Assembly (NCBI RefSeq): GCF_000308295.2 | Contig: NZ_HG326652.1 | Location: 2,576,818 to 2,640,817, forward strand | Reading direction: 5' to 3' | From: Afipia birgiae 34632 | GTDB taxonomy: Bacteria > Pseudomonadota > Alphaproteobacteria > Rhizobiales > Xanthobacteraceae | Length of the DNA stretch: 64,000 nucleotides | In this document: positions 52,404-60,728 of the stretch, in pieces | Layout of the letters: each line of letters begins with the position of its first letter | How positions within the stretch are numbered: the first letter of the stretch is position 1 | Program-made: the position numbers and the translations under genes | Notes under the pieces: generated by a model | Told to the model about the DNA's origin: nothing | The model's input: the letters and a program-made list of their open reading frames with translations, nothing else | Database searches by the model: none

Positions 52404-52420
52404 TGGTATACATTATGCCA
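52404..52420. promoter_or_regulatory. Oxalate regulon palindrome, copy 1 (CBS gene)
   Basis: TGGTATACATTATGCCA, a near-perfect 17-bp palindrome TGGTATA-N3-TATGCCA, 85 bp upstream of the CBS protein gene. Three further copies precede sucC, oxlT and tctC. Confidence 0.7.
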
Positions 52421-52670
52421 AGAGTCAATCGGAACAAATTCCTATTTTCGGTGGCATGCCTGAGTGTCAGCAGCGCGAAATCACGCCTGGCACAGCCGCC
52501 GCAATGCGGTCTCCATTCCGCCCTTTGCGCTGGAGTTTGTCACGGTCTGGCCATTTGCATCGACGCGAGCAGCAAATCGCGGGCAAGCTACTGGAAGCAC
52601 ATAGCAAAGGCCCTTCGTCTGCCAATATCTGAGGGCTGATGTAAAATCAGCTTGGGCGACGCACCTCCTC

Positions 52671-52759
52671 CGTCATCGCGAGCAGCGCAGCGACGAAGCA
52701 ATCCAGCCGTCACGTGACGATGATCTTGTCTGGATTGCTTCGCTGCGGTCGCAATGACG
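52671..52759. repeat. Family C inverted repeat, copy 5
   Basis: CGTCATCGCGAGCAGCGCAG / GCTGCGGTCGCAATGACG with AAGCAATCCAG and CTGGATTGCTTC. The 52320-52874 gap otherwise holds the operator above and the sucD terminator; I see no gene. Confidence 0.8.
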
Positions 52760-52784
52760 ATGCAAGATCGATCTACAAACACAA

Positions 52785-52807
52785 ATGCCCGGGACGGGCC
52801 CGGGCAT
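52785..52807 (-). terminator. Terminator of sucCD
   Basis: ATGCCCGGG-CCCGT-CCCGGGCAT followed on the minus strand by TTGTGTTTG. Perfect 9-bp stem about 70 bp after the sucD stop. Confidence 0.85.
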
Positions 52808-52874
52808 CATGTCGTGTGTATCGAATTTGTTGAAAGACGGCTTCGCGCAGAATTTTTCTGCGCGAAGACTCTGC

Positions 52875-53759
52875 TCAGCTCTTCATCACGTCCACCAGCG
52901 TCTTGCCGAGACGCGCAGGCGACGGCGAGACGCGGATGCCGGCGGCTTCCATCGCGGCGATCTTGGATTCCGCATCACCCTTCCCGCCCGAGATAATCGC
53001 ACCGGCATGACCCATGCGGCGGCCTGGAGGTGCGGTGCGTCCTGCGATGAAACCGACCATCGGCTTCTTGCGTCCGCGCCTTGCCTCGTCCTTGATGAAC
53101 TGCGCCGCGTCTTCTTCCGATGAGCCGCCGATTTCACCGATCATCACGATCGACTTCGTGTCAGGATCAGCGAGGAACAGCTCAAGCATCGAGATGAAGT
53201 CGGTACCCTTCACCGGATCACCGCCGATACCGACCGCCGTGGTCTGGCCGAGACCTTCAGCGGAGGTCTGGTACACCGCCTCGTAGGTCAGCGTGCCGGA
53301 GCGCGACACGATTCCCACATTGCCCTTCTTGAAAATATTGCCGGGCATGATGCCGATCTTGCATTCGCCCGCCGTCATCACGCCGGGACAGTTGGGACCG
53401 ATCAGCCGCGACGATGATCCTTCCAGCGCACGCTTGACGCGCACCATGTCGGTGACCGGAATGCCTTCGGTGATGCAGACGATCAACGGCACCTCGGCGT
53501 CAATGGCTTCGCAGATCGCATCTGCAGCGCCCGGCGGCGGCACGTAAATCACGCTGGCATCGGCGCCGGTGGCCTCGCGCGCCTGCGCCACCGTATCGAA
53601 TACCGGCAGGCCGAGATGCGTGGAGCCGCCCTTTCCGGGTGACGTACCGCCAACCATCCGGGTGCCGTAAAGCGCCGCCTGCTCGGAATGAAAAGTGCCG
53701 TTTTTGCCCGTAAAACCTTGGCAAATCACCTTGGTATTGCTGTCGATGAGGATGGACAT
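52875..53759 (-). CDS. sucD: Succinate-CoA ligase, alpha subunit (second copy-type, in oxalate cluster)
   Basis: A 294-residue alpha subunit that carries the phospho-His used in NDP- and CoA-dependent ligation. [20 protein letters not shown] is the CoA-binding Rossmann start; the active His is in [20 protein letters not shown]. The ATG overlaps the sucC stop (TAATG). The pair stands alone instead of with sucAB, mdh and lpd, as usual in alphaproteobacteria, and sits under the oxalate-type operator, so it may be a dedicated second ligase. True substrate needs testing. Confidence 0.9.
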   Translation of the reverse strand: MSILIDSNTKVICQGFTGKNGTFHSEQAALYGTRMVGGTSPGKGGSTHLGLPVFDTVAQAREATGADASVIYVPPPGAADAICEAIDAEVPLIVCITEGIPVTDMVRVKRALEGSSSRLIGPNCPGVMTAGECKIGIMPGNIFKKGNVGIVSRSGTLTYEAVYQTSAEGLGQTTAVGIGGDPVKGTDFISMLELFLADPDTKSIVMIGEIGGSSEEDAAQFIKDEARRGRKKPMVGFIAGRTAPPGRRMGHAGAIISGGKGDAESKIAAMEAAGIRVSPSPARLGKTLVDVMKS

Positions 53760-54961
53760 TACGCGGCTTCCTTTCGTGTGGCGCGAACGATCTTCTGCGC
53801 CGCATCGTCGAGATCATCGGCGGCAACTACATTCAGTCCGGACTCGGCGATCACCTTCTTGCCGAGTTCGACGTTGGTGCCTTCGAGGCGCACCACAAGC
53901 GGCACGCTCAAGCCGACTTCGCGCACGGCGGCGACCACACCTTCGGCGACGACGTCACAACGCATAATGCCGCCGAAGATGTTGACCAGGATGCCCTTCA
54001 CGTTCGGATCGGAGGTGATGATCTTGAAAGCAGCGGCGACCTTCTCCTTGGTCGCACCGCCGCCGACGTCGAGGAAGTTCGCCGGCGTCGCGCCATAGAG
54101 CTTGATGATGTCCATGGTCGCCATCGCCAGTCCCGCGCCGTTGACCATGCAACCAATGGTGCCTTCGAGCGCGATGTAGTTCAGGTCGTATTTCGACGCC
54201 TCGATTTCCTTTTCGTCTTCCTCCGTCAGGTCACGCAGCTTCACCAGTTCATGGTGACGATACAGTGCGTTGGAATCGAAGTTGATCTTGGCGTCGAGGC
54301 AGCGCAGTTCGCCCTGCTTCGTCACCACCAGCGGATTGATTTCCAGCATCGCCATGTCGGTGGAAAGGAAGGCGTTATAGAGCTGCGCCGTGAGTTTCTC
54401 CGCCTGCTTGGCGAGATCGCCCGTGAGGCCCAGAACCTGCGCGACCTTGCGGCCGTGATGCGCCATCACGCCGGTCGCCGGATCGATGGAGAATGTCACG
54501 ATCTTGTCGGGCGTATCATGCGCCACCTTCTCGATGTCCATGCCGCCTTCGGTCGACACCACGAAAGCGACGCGCGAGGTTTCGCGATCGACCAGCATAG
54601 AGACGTAGAATTCCCTTTCGATCTCGGAGCCGTCCTCGATGTACAGCCGGTTGACCTGCTTGCCGGCCGGTCCCGTCTGCTCGGTGACGAGCGTGCGTCC
54701 GAGCATTTCCTTCGCGAAGCTTGCGACTTCATCGACGGACTTCGCCAGCCGCACGCCACCCTTGGCATCCGCCGGCAATCCCTTGAACTTGCCCTTGCCG
54801 CGCCCGCCGGCGTGGATCTGTGATTTCACGACGTAGACCGGACCCGGCAACGCCTTCGCCGCGGCAACCGCTTCATCGACCGTGAAGGCCGGTGCGCCCG
54901 CGGACACCGTCACTCCGAAATTCTTCAGGACCGCCTTGCCCTGATACTCATGGATATTCAT
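53759..54961 (-). CDS. sucC: Succinate-CoA ligase, beta subunit
   Basis: A 400-residue beta subunit with an ATP-grasp domain (N-terminal [38 protein letters not shown]) and the ligase domain ([37 protein letters not shown]). Together with SucD it converts succinate (or a similar dicarboxylate) and CoA to the acyl-CoA with ADP formation. It leads the operon; the palindrome at 55032-55048 lies 71 bp upstream. Malate-CoA ligase (MtkAB) is a homologous alternative. Confidence 0.9.
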   Translation of the reverse strand: MNIHEYQGKAVLKNFGVTVSAGAPAFTVDEAVAAAKALPGPVYVVKSQIHAGGRGKGKFKGLPADAKGGVRLAKSVDEVASFAKEMLGRTLVTEQTGPAGKQVNRLYIEDGSEIEREFYVSMLVDRETSRVAFVVSTEGGMDIEKVAHDTPDKIVTFSIDPATGVMAHHGRKVAQVLGLTGDLAKQAEKLTAQLYNAFLSTDMAMLEINPLVVTKQGELRCLDAKINFDSNALYRHHELVKLRDLTEEDEKEIEASKYDLNYIALEGTIGCMVNGAGLAMATMDIIKLYGATPANFLDVGGGATKEKVAAAFKIITSDPNVKGILVNIFGGIMRCDVVAEGVVAAVREVGLSVPLVVRLEGTNVELGKKVIAESGLNVVAADDLDDAAQKIVRATRKEAA

Positions 54962-55031
54962 CGCATTCCTCCCGTCATGACTGAAGTCAAGAAACGCCCT
55001 GTTTTCAGGGCTTATGAGATCCAACGTCGCC

Positions 55032-55048
55032 TTGTATTATGTATACCA
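55032..55048. promoter_or_regulatory. Oxalate regulon palindrome, copy 2 (sucCD)
   Basis: TTGTATTATGTATACCA; right half TATACCA perfect, left half TTGTATT with two changes from TGGTATA. 71 bp upstream of sucC. Confidence 0.7.
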
Positions 55049-55092
55049 GAGATTGCCCGCTCGCCATGCGCGAGTCAATCGGATCGGGAAAG

Positions 55093-55124
55093 AAAAAGCG
55101 CGCCCATCCGAGATGAGCGCGCCT
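55093..55124 (-). terminator. Terminator of oxlT-like gene
   Basis: On the minus strand GCGCGCTCATC-TCG-GATGGGCGCGCTTTTTC, an 11-bp stem with one G-T pair and a T-run, 25 bp after the stop. Confidence 0.88.
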
Positions 55125-55148
55125 TTGAGGCTGTCCTCGACGTTCGTG

Positions 55149-56441
55149 TCAGGCCATCTGTTGCGACTTGGCGACCACGACCTTGCGCCACGGCTTCAGC
55201 ACCATGATCGCAAGCAAGGAAGCGAGAATGTTCGCACCCGCTGCGACGATGAAAACCATGTCCCAGGTGCCCGAACTCTGCTGCATGTAGTTTGCGACAG
55301 GAACGAGCAAGGCTGCCGTTCCCTTTGCCGTATAGAGCAACCCGGCATTCGTGGTCGCGAACTTCGAGCCGAACGTGTCCGTGCAGGTCGAAGGGAAAAG
55401 TGAATAGATTTCACCCCAGGCGAAGAACACGAAGCCCGACAACAGCACGAACCAAACCGGATCGTGGCCCCACAGATAGAGCATATAGATACCGAAGCCC
55501 TCCATGCCGAACGCGATGAACATCGTATTCTCGCGGCCGATCATATCGGAAATCCAGCCGAAGAACGGGCGTGTCAAGCCGTTGAGCACGCGGTCAATGG
55601 TGGCGGCGAACGTGACCGCAGTCATTGTCACCGCCATCAGCGTGACCGGCACGTTGTCGACTTTCCAATCGACTGCGATCGGCTTCAGGTTGGCGGTGAC
55701 CATCAGTCCACCGGCGCCGACGATGGCGAACATGAAGTACATCAGCCAGAAAATCGGCTGCCGTAGCACTTCCGTCGGCGCGTAGTCGCGGCGCGTCTGG
55801 ATGATATTCGCATTCTGGGTGACCGCAGGCACCTGTCCGGGCTTTGGTGCGAACATCAAGAACGACAGGATCACAATGATGATGCCCTGCCCCAGACCGA
55901 AGTAAAGAAACGTCGTCTGGAAGCCGGAGCCCTGGATCATGGCCTGGATCGGCGCGACCGTGAGCGCGGAGCCTGCCCCGAAGCCCGCCGCGGTGATACC
56001 TGCAGCAAGACCGCGCTTGTCAGGAAACCACTTGAGCGCGTTGCCGACGCAGGTGCCATAAACGGCACCGGCGCCGATACCCGCGATGATCATGCCGAGA
56101 TAGAAACCGTTGAGCGATGTGGCCTGCGCGTTGATCGCCCAGCCGATGCCGCAAAGAATGCCACCGACAAGAACGACAATGCGCGGACCGTACTTGTCGA
56201 CGAACCAGCCCTCGACCGGGACCAGCCACGTTTCGAACAAGACGAACAACGTGAAGGCCCACTGGATCGATGCGCGATCCCATCCGAATTTTTTCTGAAT
56301 GTCGGGGACGAAGAATGTCCAGCCATATTGATAGTTCGCGATCATCACCATGGCGCCGACGCCGATCGCTAACTGAAGCCAGCGATAGGTATCGCTGACG
56401 CGTGTATCCGCCGGGACCGCCGTATGAACTGTGTCCGTCAT
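55149..56441 (-). CDS. OxlT-like oxalate/formate MFS antiporter
   Basis: A 430-residue inner membrane protein with twelve membrane segments. MIANYQYGWTFFVPDIQKKF and the first-half GAGAVYGTCVGNALKWFPDK are typical of the oxalate:formate antiporter branch of the major facilitator family. OxlT of Oxalobacter exchanges external oxalate for internal formate, which fits the Frc/Oxc pathway genes nearby. ATG at 56441 with AGGAACG upstream; palindrome 61 bp upstream. Confidence 0.88.
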   Translation of the reverse strand: MTDTVHTAVPADTRVSDTYRWLQLAIGVGAMVMIANYQYGWTFFVPDIQKKFGWDRASIQWAFTLFVLFETWLVPVEGWFVDKYGPRIVVLVGGILCGIGWAINAQATSLNGFYLGMIIAGIGAGAVYGTCVGNALKWFPDKRGLAAGITAAGFGAGSALTVAPIQAMIQGSGFQTTFLYFGLGQGIIIVILSFLMFAPKPGQVPAVTQNANIIQTRRDYAPTEVLRQPIFWLMYFMFAIVGAGGLMVTANLKPIAVDWKVDNVPVTLMAVTMTAVTFAATIDRVLNGLTRPFFGWISDMIGRENTMFIAFGMEGFGIYMLYLWGHDPVWFVLLSGFVFFAWGEIYSLFPSTCTDTFGSKFATTNAGLLYTAKGTAALLVPVANYMQQSSGTWDMVFIVAAGANILASLLAIMVLKPWRKVVVAKSQQMA

Positions 56442-56501
56442 CGTTCCTCCGAAGGCGCCCTGTTCTGTTTGAAGTCCGACAGGCGCTACCGGCGCGGAGA
56501 C

Positions 56502-56518
56502 TGGTATATGATATGCCA
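56502..56518. promoter_or_regulatory. Oxalate regulon palindrome, copy 3 (oxlT)
   Basis: TGGTATATGATATGCCA, same TGGTATA-N3-TATGCCA structure as copy 1 with a different centre; 61 bp upstream of the MFS gene. Confidence 0.75.
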
Positions 56519-56586
56519 GCACGCAAGAGGTATTCTGAGGTTCCGGAGACTTTTTAGCTATGCACCTCTGGCATGAGTTTGGGAAG

Positions 56587-56618
56587 AAAAAAGGCTCCAG
56601 CAACCGCCGGAGCCTTTG
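56587..56618 (-). terminator. Terminator of tctABC
   Basis: AAAGGCTCCGGCGGTTGCTG then GAGCCTTTTTTC on the minus strand, stem AGGCTCC/GGAGCCT plus T-run, about 80 bp after tctA. Confidence 0.85.
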
Positions 56619-56694
56619 GATAGGATAGTATTCTTATGAAAAACCGTGCGCTGCTCAGGCAACTTAAGCCAGCAGCACGCAGATCTCCCTTAGC

Positions 56695-58206
56695 TTACAT
56701 TGCCGCTTTCGGTGCGCGCGACGACAGCCACGCCCATCCGTTCGAGATCATCGGCCAGAACAGTGCAATCAATCCCAGCATCATGATCGTTCCGACCAGA
56801 CCGTTGGAGAAGAACACGCCAAGGTTGCCCTGCGATCCCAGCAGCGATTGACGGAACGCCTCTTCCGCCTTGTCACCGAGCACAATGGCCAACACCAGTG
56901 GCGCCATCGGATAGTTGCACTTCTTCATCACGTATCCGACCACGCCAAACACCATCATCATAACGACATCGAAGGTGTTGTTGTGCACGGTGTATGCACC
57001 GATGGCGCACAGCACGAGAATGACCGGCGCAATGATGCTGAACGGGATACGCAGGATCGCCGCGAACAGCGGCACGCAAGTCAGAACGATGATCAGGCCG
57101 ACGAAGTTTCCGAGATACATGCTGGCAATCAGGCCCCAGACGAATTCCTTCTGTTCGACGAACAGCAGCGGTCCTGGCTGCAGTCCCCAGATCAGCAAGC
57201 CACCGAGCAGCACCGCAGCCGTCGGCGAACCCGGAACCCCGAGTGACAGCATGGGCAGCAACGCGGCGGTACCGGCCGCATGCGCGGCTGTTTCGGGCGC
57301 AACCACGCCCTCAATCTCACCCTTGCCGAAGTTCTTGCCGCTCTTCGACATGCGCTTGGCGATGCCATAGCTCATGAAAGATGCAGGCGTTGCGCCGGCC
57401 GGCGAAATCCCCATCCACACGCCGATGAAACACGAGCGCAGTGATGTCGCCCAGTAGCGCGGAAGCTCCTTCCAAGTTTCCCACACCACCCTTGCATTGA
57501 TCTTGGCGGCCTTACCCCGGAAGTTCAACCCCTCCTCCATGGTGAGAAGGATCTCGCCGATTCCAAACAGCCCGATCACTGCGATCAGGAAGTCGAAACC
57601 ACTCAGCAAGTGGGTGAATCCGAACGTCAAGCGGAGCTGCCCCGTGACGCTGTCCAAGCCGACGGACGCCAGAGCAAAGCCGATCATCATCGCGACAATT
57701 GTTTTGAACGGCGGCTCCTTTCCCATGCCGATGAAACTACAGAACGCTATGAAGAACACCGCGAACTTTTCCGCCGGGCCGAACTGAAGTGCAAACTTCG
57801 CAACCAGCGGCGCGACCAGCGTGATCATGATCACAGCGAACAATGCGCCAACGAATGACGACGTGAATGCCGCGGTGAGCGCCTCGCCGGCCTTGCCCTT
57901 CTGAGCCATGGGATGGCCGTCGAATGTCGTGGCCACGGACCAAGGCTCGCCGGGGATATTGAACAGCACCGACGTGATGGCGCCGCCGAACAGCGCTCCC
58001 CAGTAGATACAAGACAGCATGATGATGGCCGACGTCGGCGTCATGCTAAATGTGAGTGGCAGCAGGATCGCCACACCGTTAGCACCGCCGAGACCGGGAA
58101 GCACGCCGATGATAACGCCGAGCAAGATCCCGATGATCATGACCATAATGTTGAACGGCTGCAGAACCGTCGCGAAGCCGTGAAACAGATTTACGATTTC
58201 TTCCAT
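56695..58206 (-). CDS. tctA: Tripartite tricarboxylate transporter, large membrane subunit
   Basis: A 503-residue permease with 11-12 membrane segments, the TctA family: FHGFATVLQPFNIMVMIIGI and GLGGANGVAILLPLTFSMTP, then LPMLSLGVPGSPTAAVLLGG are conserved. It works with TctB and a periplasmic TctC to import carboxylates with sodium or proton. The substrate is not set by sequence; the oxalate context suggests a dicarboxylate. Last gene of the tctCBA unit; terminator downstream. Confidence 0.92.
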   Translation of the reverse strand: MEEIVNLFHGFATVLQPFNIMVMIIGILLGVIIGVLPGLGGANGVAILLPLTFSMTPTSAIIMLSCIYWGALFGGAITSVLFNIPGEPWSVATTFDGHPMAQKGKAGEALTAAFTSSFVGALFAVIMITLVAPLVAKFALQFGPAEKFAVFFIAFCSFIGMGKEPPFKTIVAMMIGFALASVGLDSVTGQLRLTFGFTHLLSGFDFLIAVIGLFGIGEILLTMEEGLNFRGKAAKINARVVWETWKELPRYWATSLRSCFIGVWMGISPAGATPASFMSYGIAKRMSKSGKNFGKGEIEGVVAPETAAHAAGTAALLPMLSLGVPGSPTAAVLLGGLLIWGLQPGPLLFVEQKEFVWGLIASMYLGNFVGLIIVLTCVPLFAAILRIPFSIIAPVILVLCAIGAYTVHNNTFDVVMMMVFGVVGYVMKKCNYPMAPLVLAIVLGDKAEEAFRQSLLGSQGNLGVFFSNGLVGTIMMLGLIALFWPMISNGWAWLSSRAPKAAM

Positions 58207-58236
58207 GTCGAAGTCCTCTACCGCAGCTTTGAATTT

Positions 58237-58743
58237 TCAGAGACCGAGCAAGTCTTCCAACGGTCCTTTTGGCAACGGAATGAGGAACCATTTTTCGAAG
58301 AACAAGTAGATCGCGAACGGAGTGCCGAGCGCTATGGCAGCCGTGATGGTCCACGGGTATTTACCGAGCCATTTCATGAACAGCGCAATCAGGATGATCG
58401 AAGCGACATAGATGCCGAGATACGGAATGCTCAGAGTGTAGATCGTGGTCGGAACAACGACGCACATCACCTGACCAAGCTGACCCCACTCCGCGAAAAG
58501 CTGCCCGTCATCGGACTCCATGAAGACCTGAATGCAGGTCACGAGGCTCGCCAGCACAATGATGACGCCGATGTAGAAGGGAAAGAATCCGGCTTTCGGA
58601 CCTTCAGGACCCCACCCGGATCCAGCCTTCACGCTGCCTATGATCGTGATCACGCCAAACAGGATGCAGAATACCGCGACCCCTAATTCAGTCCATCGAT
58701 GCGACGGACCGCGCTGCCCAACTCCAGAAGAATGCTCGCTCAT
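58237..58743 (-). CDS. tctB: Tripartite tricarboxylate transporter, small membrane subunit
   Basis: A 168-residue membrane protein with four segments (DUF1468/TctB): GVAVFCILFGVITIIGSVKA, FFPFYIGVIIVLASLVTCIQ, LGIYVASIILIALFMKWLGK, TITAAIALGTPFAIYLFF. Smallest part of the transporter. It lies between tctC and tctA, 30 bp before tctA. Confidence 0.88.
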   Translation of the reverse strand: MSEHSSGVGQRGPSHRWTELGVAVFCILFGVITIIGSVKAGSGWGPEGPKAGFFPFYIGVIIVLASLVTCIQVFMESDDGQLFAEWGQLGQVMCVVVPTTIYTLSIPYLGIYVASIILIALFMKWLGKYPWTITAAIALGTPFAIYLFFEKWFLIPLPKGPLEDLLGL

Positions 58744-58765
58744 GTTTTTTTCCCGCGCTAAAGCC

Positions 58766-58792
58766 CTGCCGGCGGCGATAATCCGCCGGCAG
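58766..58792 (-). promoter_or_regulatory. Hairpin between tctC and tctB
   Basis: CTGCCGGCGG (58766-58775) and CCGCCGGCAG (58783-58792) around CGATAAT, 10-bp stem without a T-run. Position just after tctC fits an mRNA-stabilising or attenuating structure that raises binding-protein levels over the permease. Confidence 0.6.
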
Positions 58793-58807
58793 TATTGACC
58801 TTTGATG

Positions 58808-59827
58808 CTACTGCGGCGCCGCTAGAAAGCCGGCGTCCTTCATTAAGGCCTGGTGCCGCTTCTGCTCGTTGTCGACCCACTCCGAATATTCGGGACCGAT
58901 CATCATGGTCTGATTGAAGGCGCCATCCTTCATCAGGCTCTGCCACTCGGGCGTTTCGCGAACCTTCTTGAACACATCGACGTAATAGTCGACCTGCTCT
59001 TTGGTCGCTTTCGGCGATGTAAAGAACCCGCGCAGCATCACGTACTCGACATCCAGCCCCTGCGACTTGCAGGTCGGAATGTCACCCCATGCCTTTCCAT
59101 CCGCGACCGCATCCTTGTACGGCAGCGGCTTGGCGTCGAACACACAGAGCGGGCGCACAGCTCCACCGCGCCATTGCGCGACAGCTTCAATCGGATTGTT
59201 GACGGTGGAATCGACATGCTTGCCGACGAGTTGAACTGCCACTTCACCGCCGCCACGATATGGAATATAGGTGAACTTGGTGTTGGAGGCCTTCTCGATC
59301 GCAACCGTGATGATCTGGTCTTCCTGCTTCGATCCTGTGCCGCCCATCTTGAACTCACCGGGCTTAGCCTTCACAGCCTCGATGTAATCCTTCACAGACT
59401 TGTAGGGACTGTCCGCATTCACCCACAGGATGAATTCGTCGAGCGCCATCATGGCGACCGGCGTCAGATCCTTGTGGCTGAATGGGATGCCGGTTCCCAA
59501 TGGCGTCGTGAAGAGATTGGAGAGAGTGATGACCAGCTTGTGCGGATTGCCCGCCGAGCCTTTCACATCCAGGAAGCCTTCGCCGCCGGCGCCGCCAGCC
59601 TTGTTCACCACCACCAACGGCTGCTTCATCAGGTTGTGCTTGGTGATAATGCCCTGAATGGTGCGAGCCATCTGGTCCGCGCCGCCGCCGGTGCCTGCGG
59701 GTACAACGATCTCCACTGGCCGTGTCGGCTCCCATGCCGCCGAAGCGGGACTGGATGCGAAACCCGCTCCCAGCGAAACTCCAACACCCAGTGCAAGACA
59801 TAACGTTCGATTAGACGACCACATCAT
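58808..59827 (-). CDS. tctC: Tripartite tricarboxylate transporter substrate-binding protein
   Basis: A 339-residue periplasmic binding protein of the Bug/TctC family: signal peptide (LCLALGVGVSLGAGFASSPA), then WEPTRPVEIVVPAGTGGGAD with the ligand-contacting GGGAD loop and YIPYRGGGEVAVQLVGKHVD. These bind dicarboxylates and other acids. Start is the ATG pair at 59827/59824 preceded by GGGAGAAA. First gene of the unit; the palindrome copy 60161-60177 lies 334 bp upstream, giving a long leader. Confidence 0.9.
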   Translation of the reverse strand: MMWSSNRTLCLALGVGVSLGAGFASSPASAAWEPTRPVEIVVPAGTGGGADQMARTIQGIITKHNLMKQPLVVVNKAGGAGGEGFLDVKGSAGNPHKLVITLSNLFTTPLGTGIPFSHKDLTPVAMMALDEFILWVNADSPYKSVKDYIEAVKAKPGEFKMGGTGSKQEDQIITVAIEKASNTKFTYIPYRGGGEVAVQLVGKHVDSTVNNPIEAVAQWRGGAVRPLCVFDAKPLPYKDAVADGKAWGDIPTCKSQGLDVEYVMLRGFFTSPKATKEQVDYYVDVFKKVRETPEWQSLMKDGAFNQTMMIGPEYSEWVDNEQKRHQALMKDAGFLAAPQ

Positions 59828-60160
59828 CGCGTTTCTCCCACCCGTTGTTTCATGCCGCTCAACGGCGGCTTGGTCCCGAAATCTGCTTTGCGCAGCTCCG
59901 GATTTTCTTATCGTTATTGCGTCCCGTGCAAGCCCCTCATTGAAACCGAGTTGCGGTACACATGGCGCAAGATGCCCGCATGCGCAGCACGCAGCGGTCA
60001 TCGCAATCATTGTGAGGAAGTTCACGCTGATAGCTAGACCGACATCCGTCGGCCCTGTGATCAGCAGCGGCTGCAATCGTCAGGACGATGTTGGCCAGTT
60101 TCCCCTCCCAAGGCGCGTTGTTCTGTTTTGTTATCGACAAACACTGCCTGAGCCATATCC

Positions 60161-60177
60161 TTGTATGCATTATACCA
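60161..60177. promoter_or_regulatory. Oxalate regulon palindrome, copy 4 (tctCBA)
   Basis: TTGTATGCATTATACCA: right half TATACCA perfect, left half TTGTATG. It is 334 bp upstream of tctC and about 150 bp past the end of the 45-aa gene, so the only promoter it can serve on the minus strand is that of tctC. The 59828-60326 stretch otherwise shows only a terminator. Confidence 0.65.
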
Positions 60178-60242
60178 GACTACAAGAGAAATTCTGAGGC
60201 ATCCCCGTTGGGCGGTGCGATATCGTTTGGACTTGGAATAAG

Positions 60243-60269
60243 AAAAAGGCCCCGAAAATCGGGGCCTTT
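60243..60269 (-). terminator. Terminator of the 45-residue gene
   Basis: AAAGGCCCCGATTTTCGGGG followed by CCTTTTTC on the minus strand, a strong stem with a T-run ending the small gene's transcript. Confidence 0.88.
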
Positions 60270-60326
60270 GACAAGCAGCTGAAGTCTTTCGGCTATCCAT
60301 CCCAACTTAGGATGGAGGCGCTCTCC

Positions 60327-60464
60327 TCAGAGGCCGAACCGCGGCAGATCACCATTGCGGACAGAAATCTGCGCACTCTTCATCAGAAAATCGTCAACGA
60401 AAGCAAGCAGCTGACGGAAGATTCCAGGGGAGGAAACAGTGTCGATGAGGGCAGTCTTTGACAT
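60327..60464 (-). CDS. Small protein of the oxalate cluster (45 aa)
   Basis: A 45-residue ORF missed by usual length cut-offs: MSKTALIDTVSSPGIFRQLL then AFVDDFLMKSAQISVRNGDL and PRFGL. The middle is amphipathic helical rather than a membrane span. It has its own terminator (60243) and an operator half-site 62 bp upstream, the same spacing as in oxlT, arguing it is expressed with the oxalate genes. An AAAGG site sits about 12 bases before the ATG. Function unknown. Confidence 0.65.
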   Translation of the reverse strand: MSKTALIDTVSSPGIFRQLLAFVDDFLMKSAQISVRNGDLPRFGL

Positions 60465-60525
60465 TTTTGGGCGACCTTTCGAAGCGATTAATCAGCGCCC
60501 ATCATGAGCCAGGCGCTTCGCTCCC

Positions 60526-60542
60526 CTTATCTAGGCATACCA
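60526..60542. promoter_or_regulatory. Degenerate oxalate regulon site (half palindrome)
   Basis: CTTATCTAGGCATACCA: only the right half (CATACCA) fits TATRCCA, one mismatch; a second ATACCA follows at once. Located 62 bp upstream of the 45-residue gene. Weak on sequence, supported by position. Confidence 0.4.
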
Positions 60543-60672
60543 GATACCAGCCTCAATGCGCGATTTTGCATCGCGGCATTTTCTTCGCCGCATCGCAACA
60601 GCGAGCGACATGGTGACAAAATGCCGCAACCCCTCTCGTAGCTTACCTGTTTGACGCGATGCCAACCGCAAG

Positions 60673-60700
60673 AAAAGGCCGGCGGAAGAACCGCCGGCCC
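60673..60700 (-). terminator. Terminator of oxc-frc
   Basis: GGCCGGCGG-TTCTT-CCGCCGGCCTTTTC on the minus strand: perfect 9-bp stem and T-run about 30 bp after the frc stop. Confidence 0.88.
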
Positions 60701-60728
60701 CAGCAATAAATAGAAGAATCGCTCGTTG

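Noticed and set aside
52337-52639. A 100-codon plus-strand frame across the CBS-gene operator
   Set aside because: It runs through the palindrome and a low-quality composition region with no ribosome site; divergent gene not supported.
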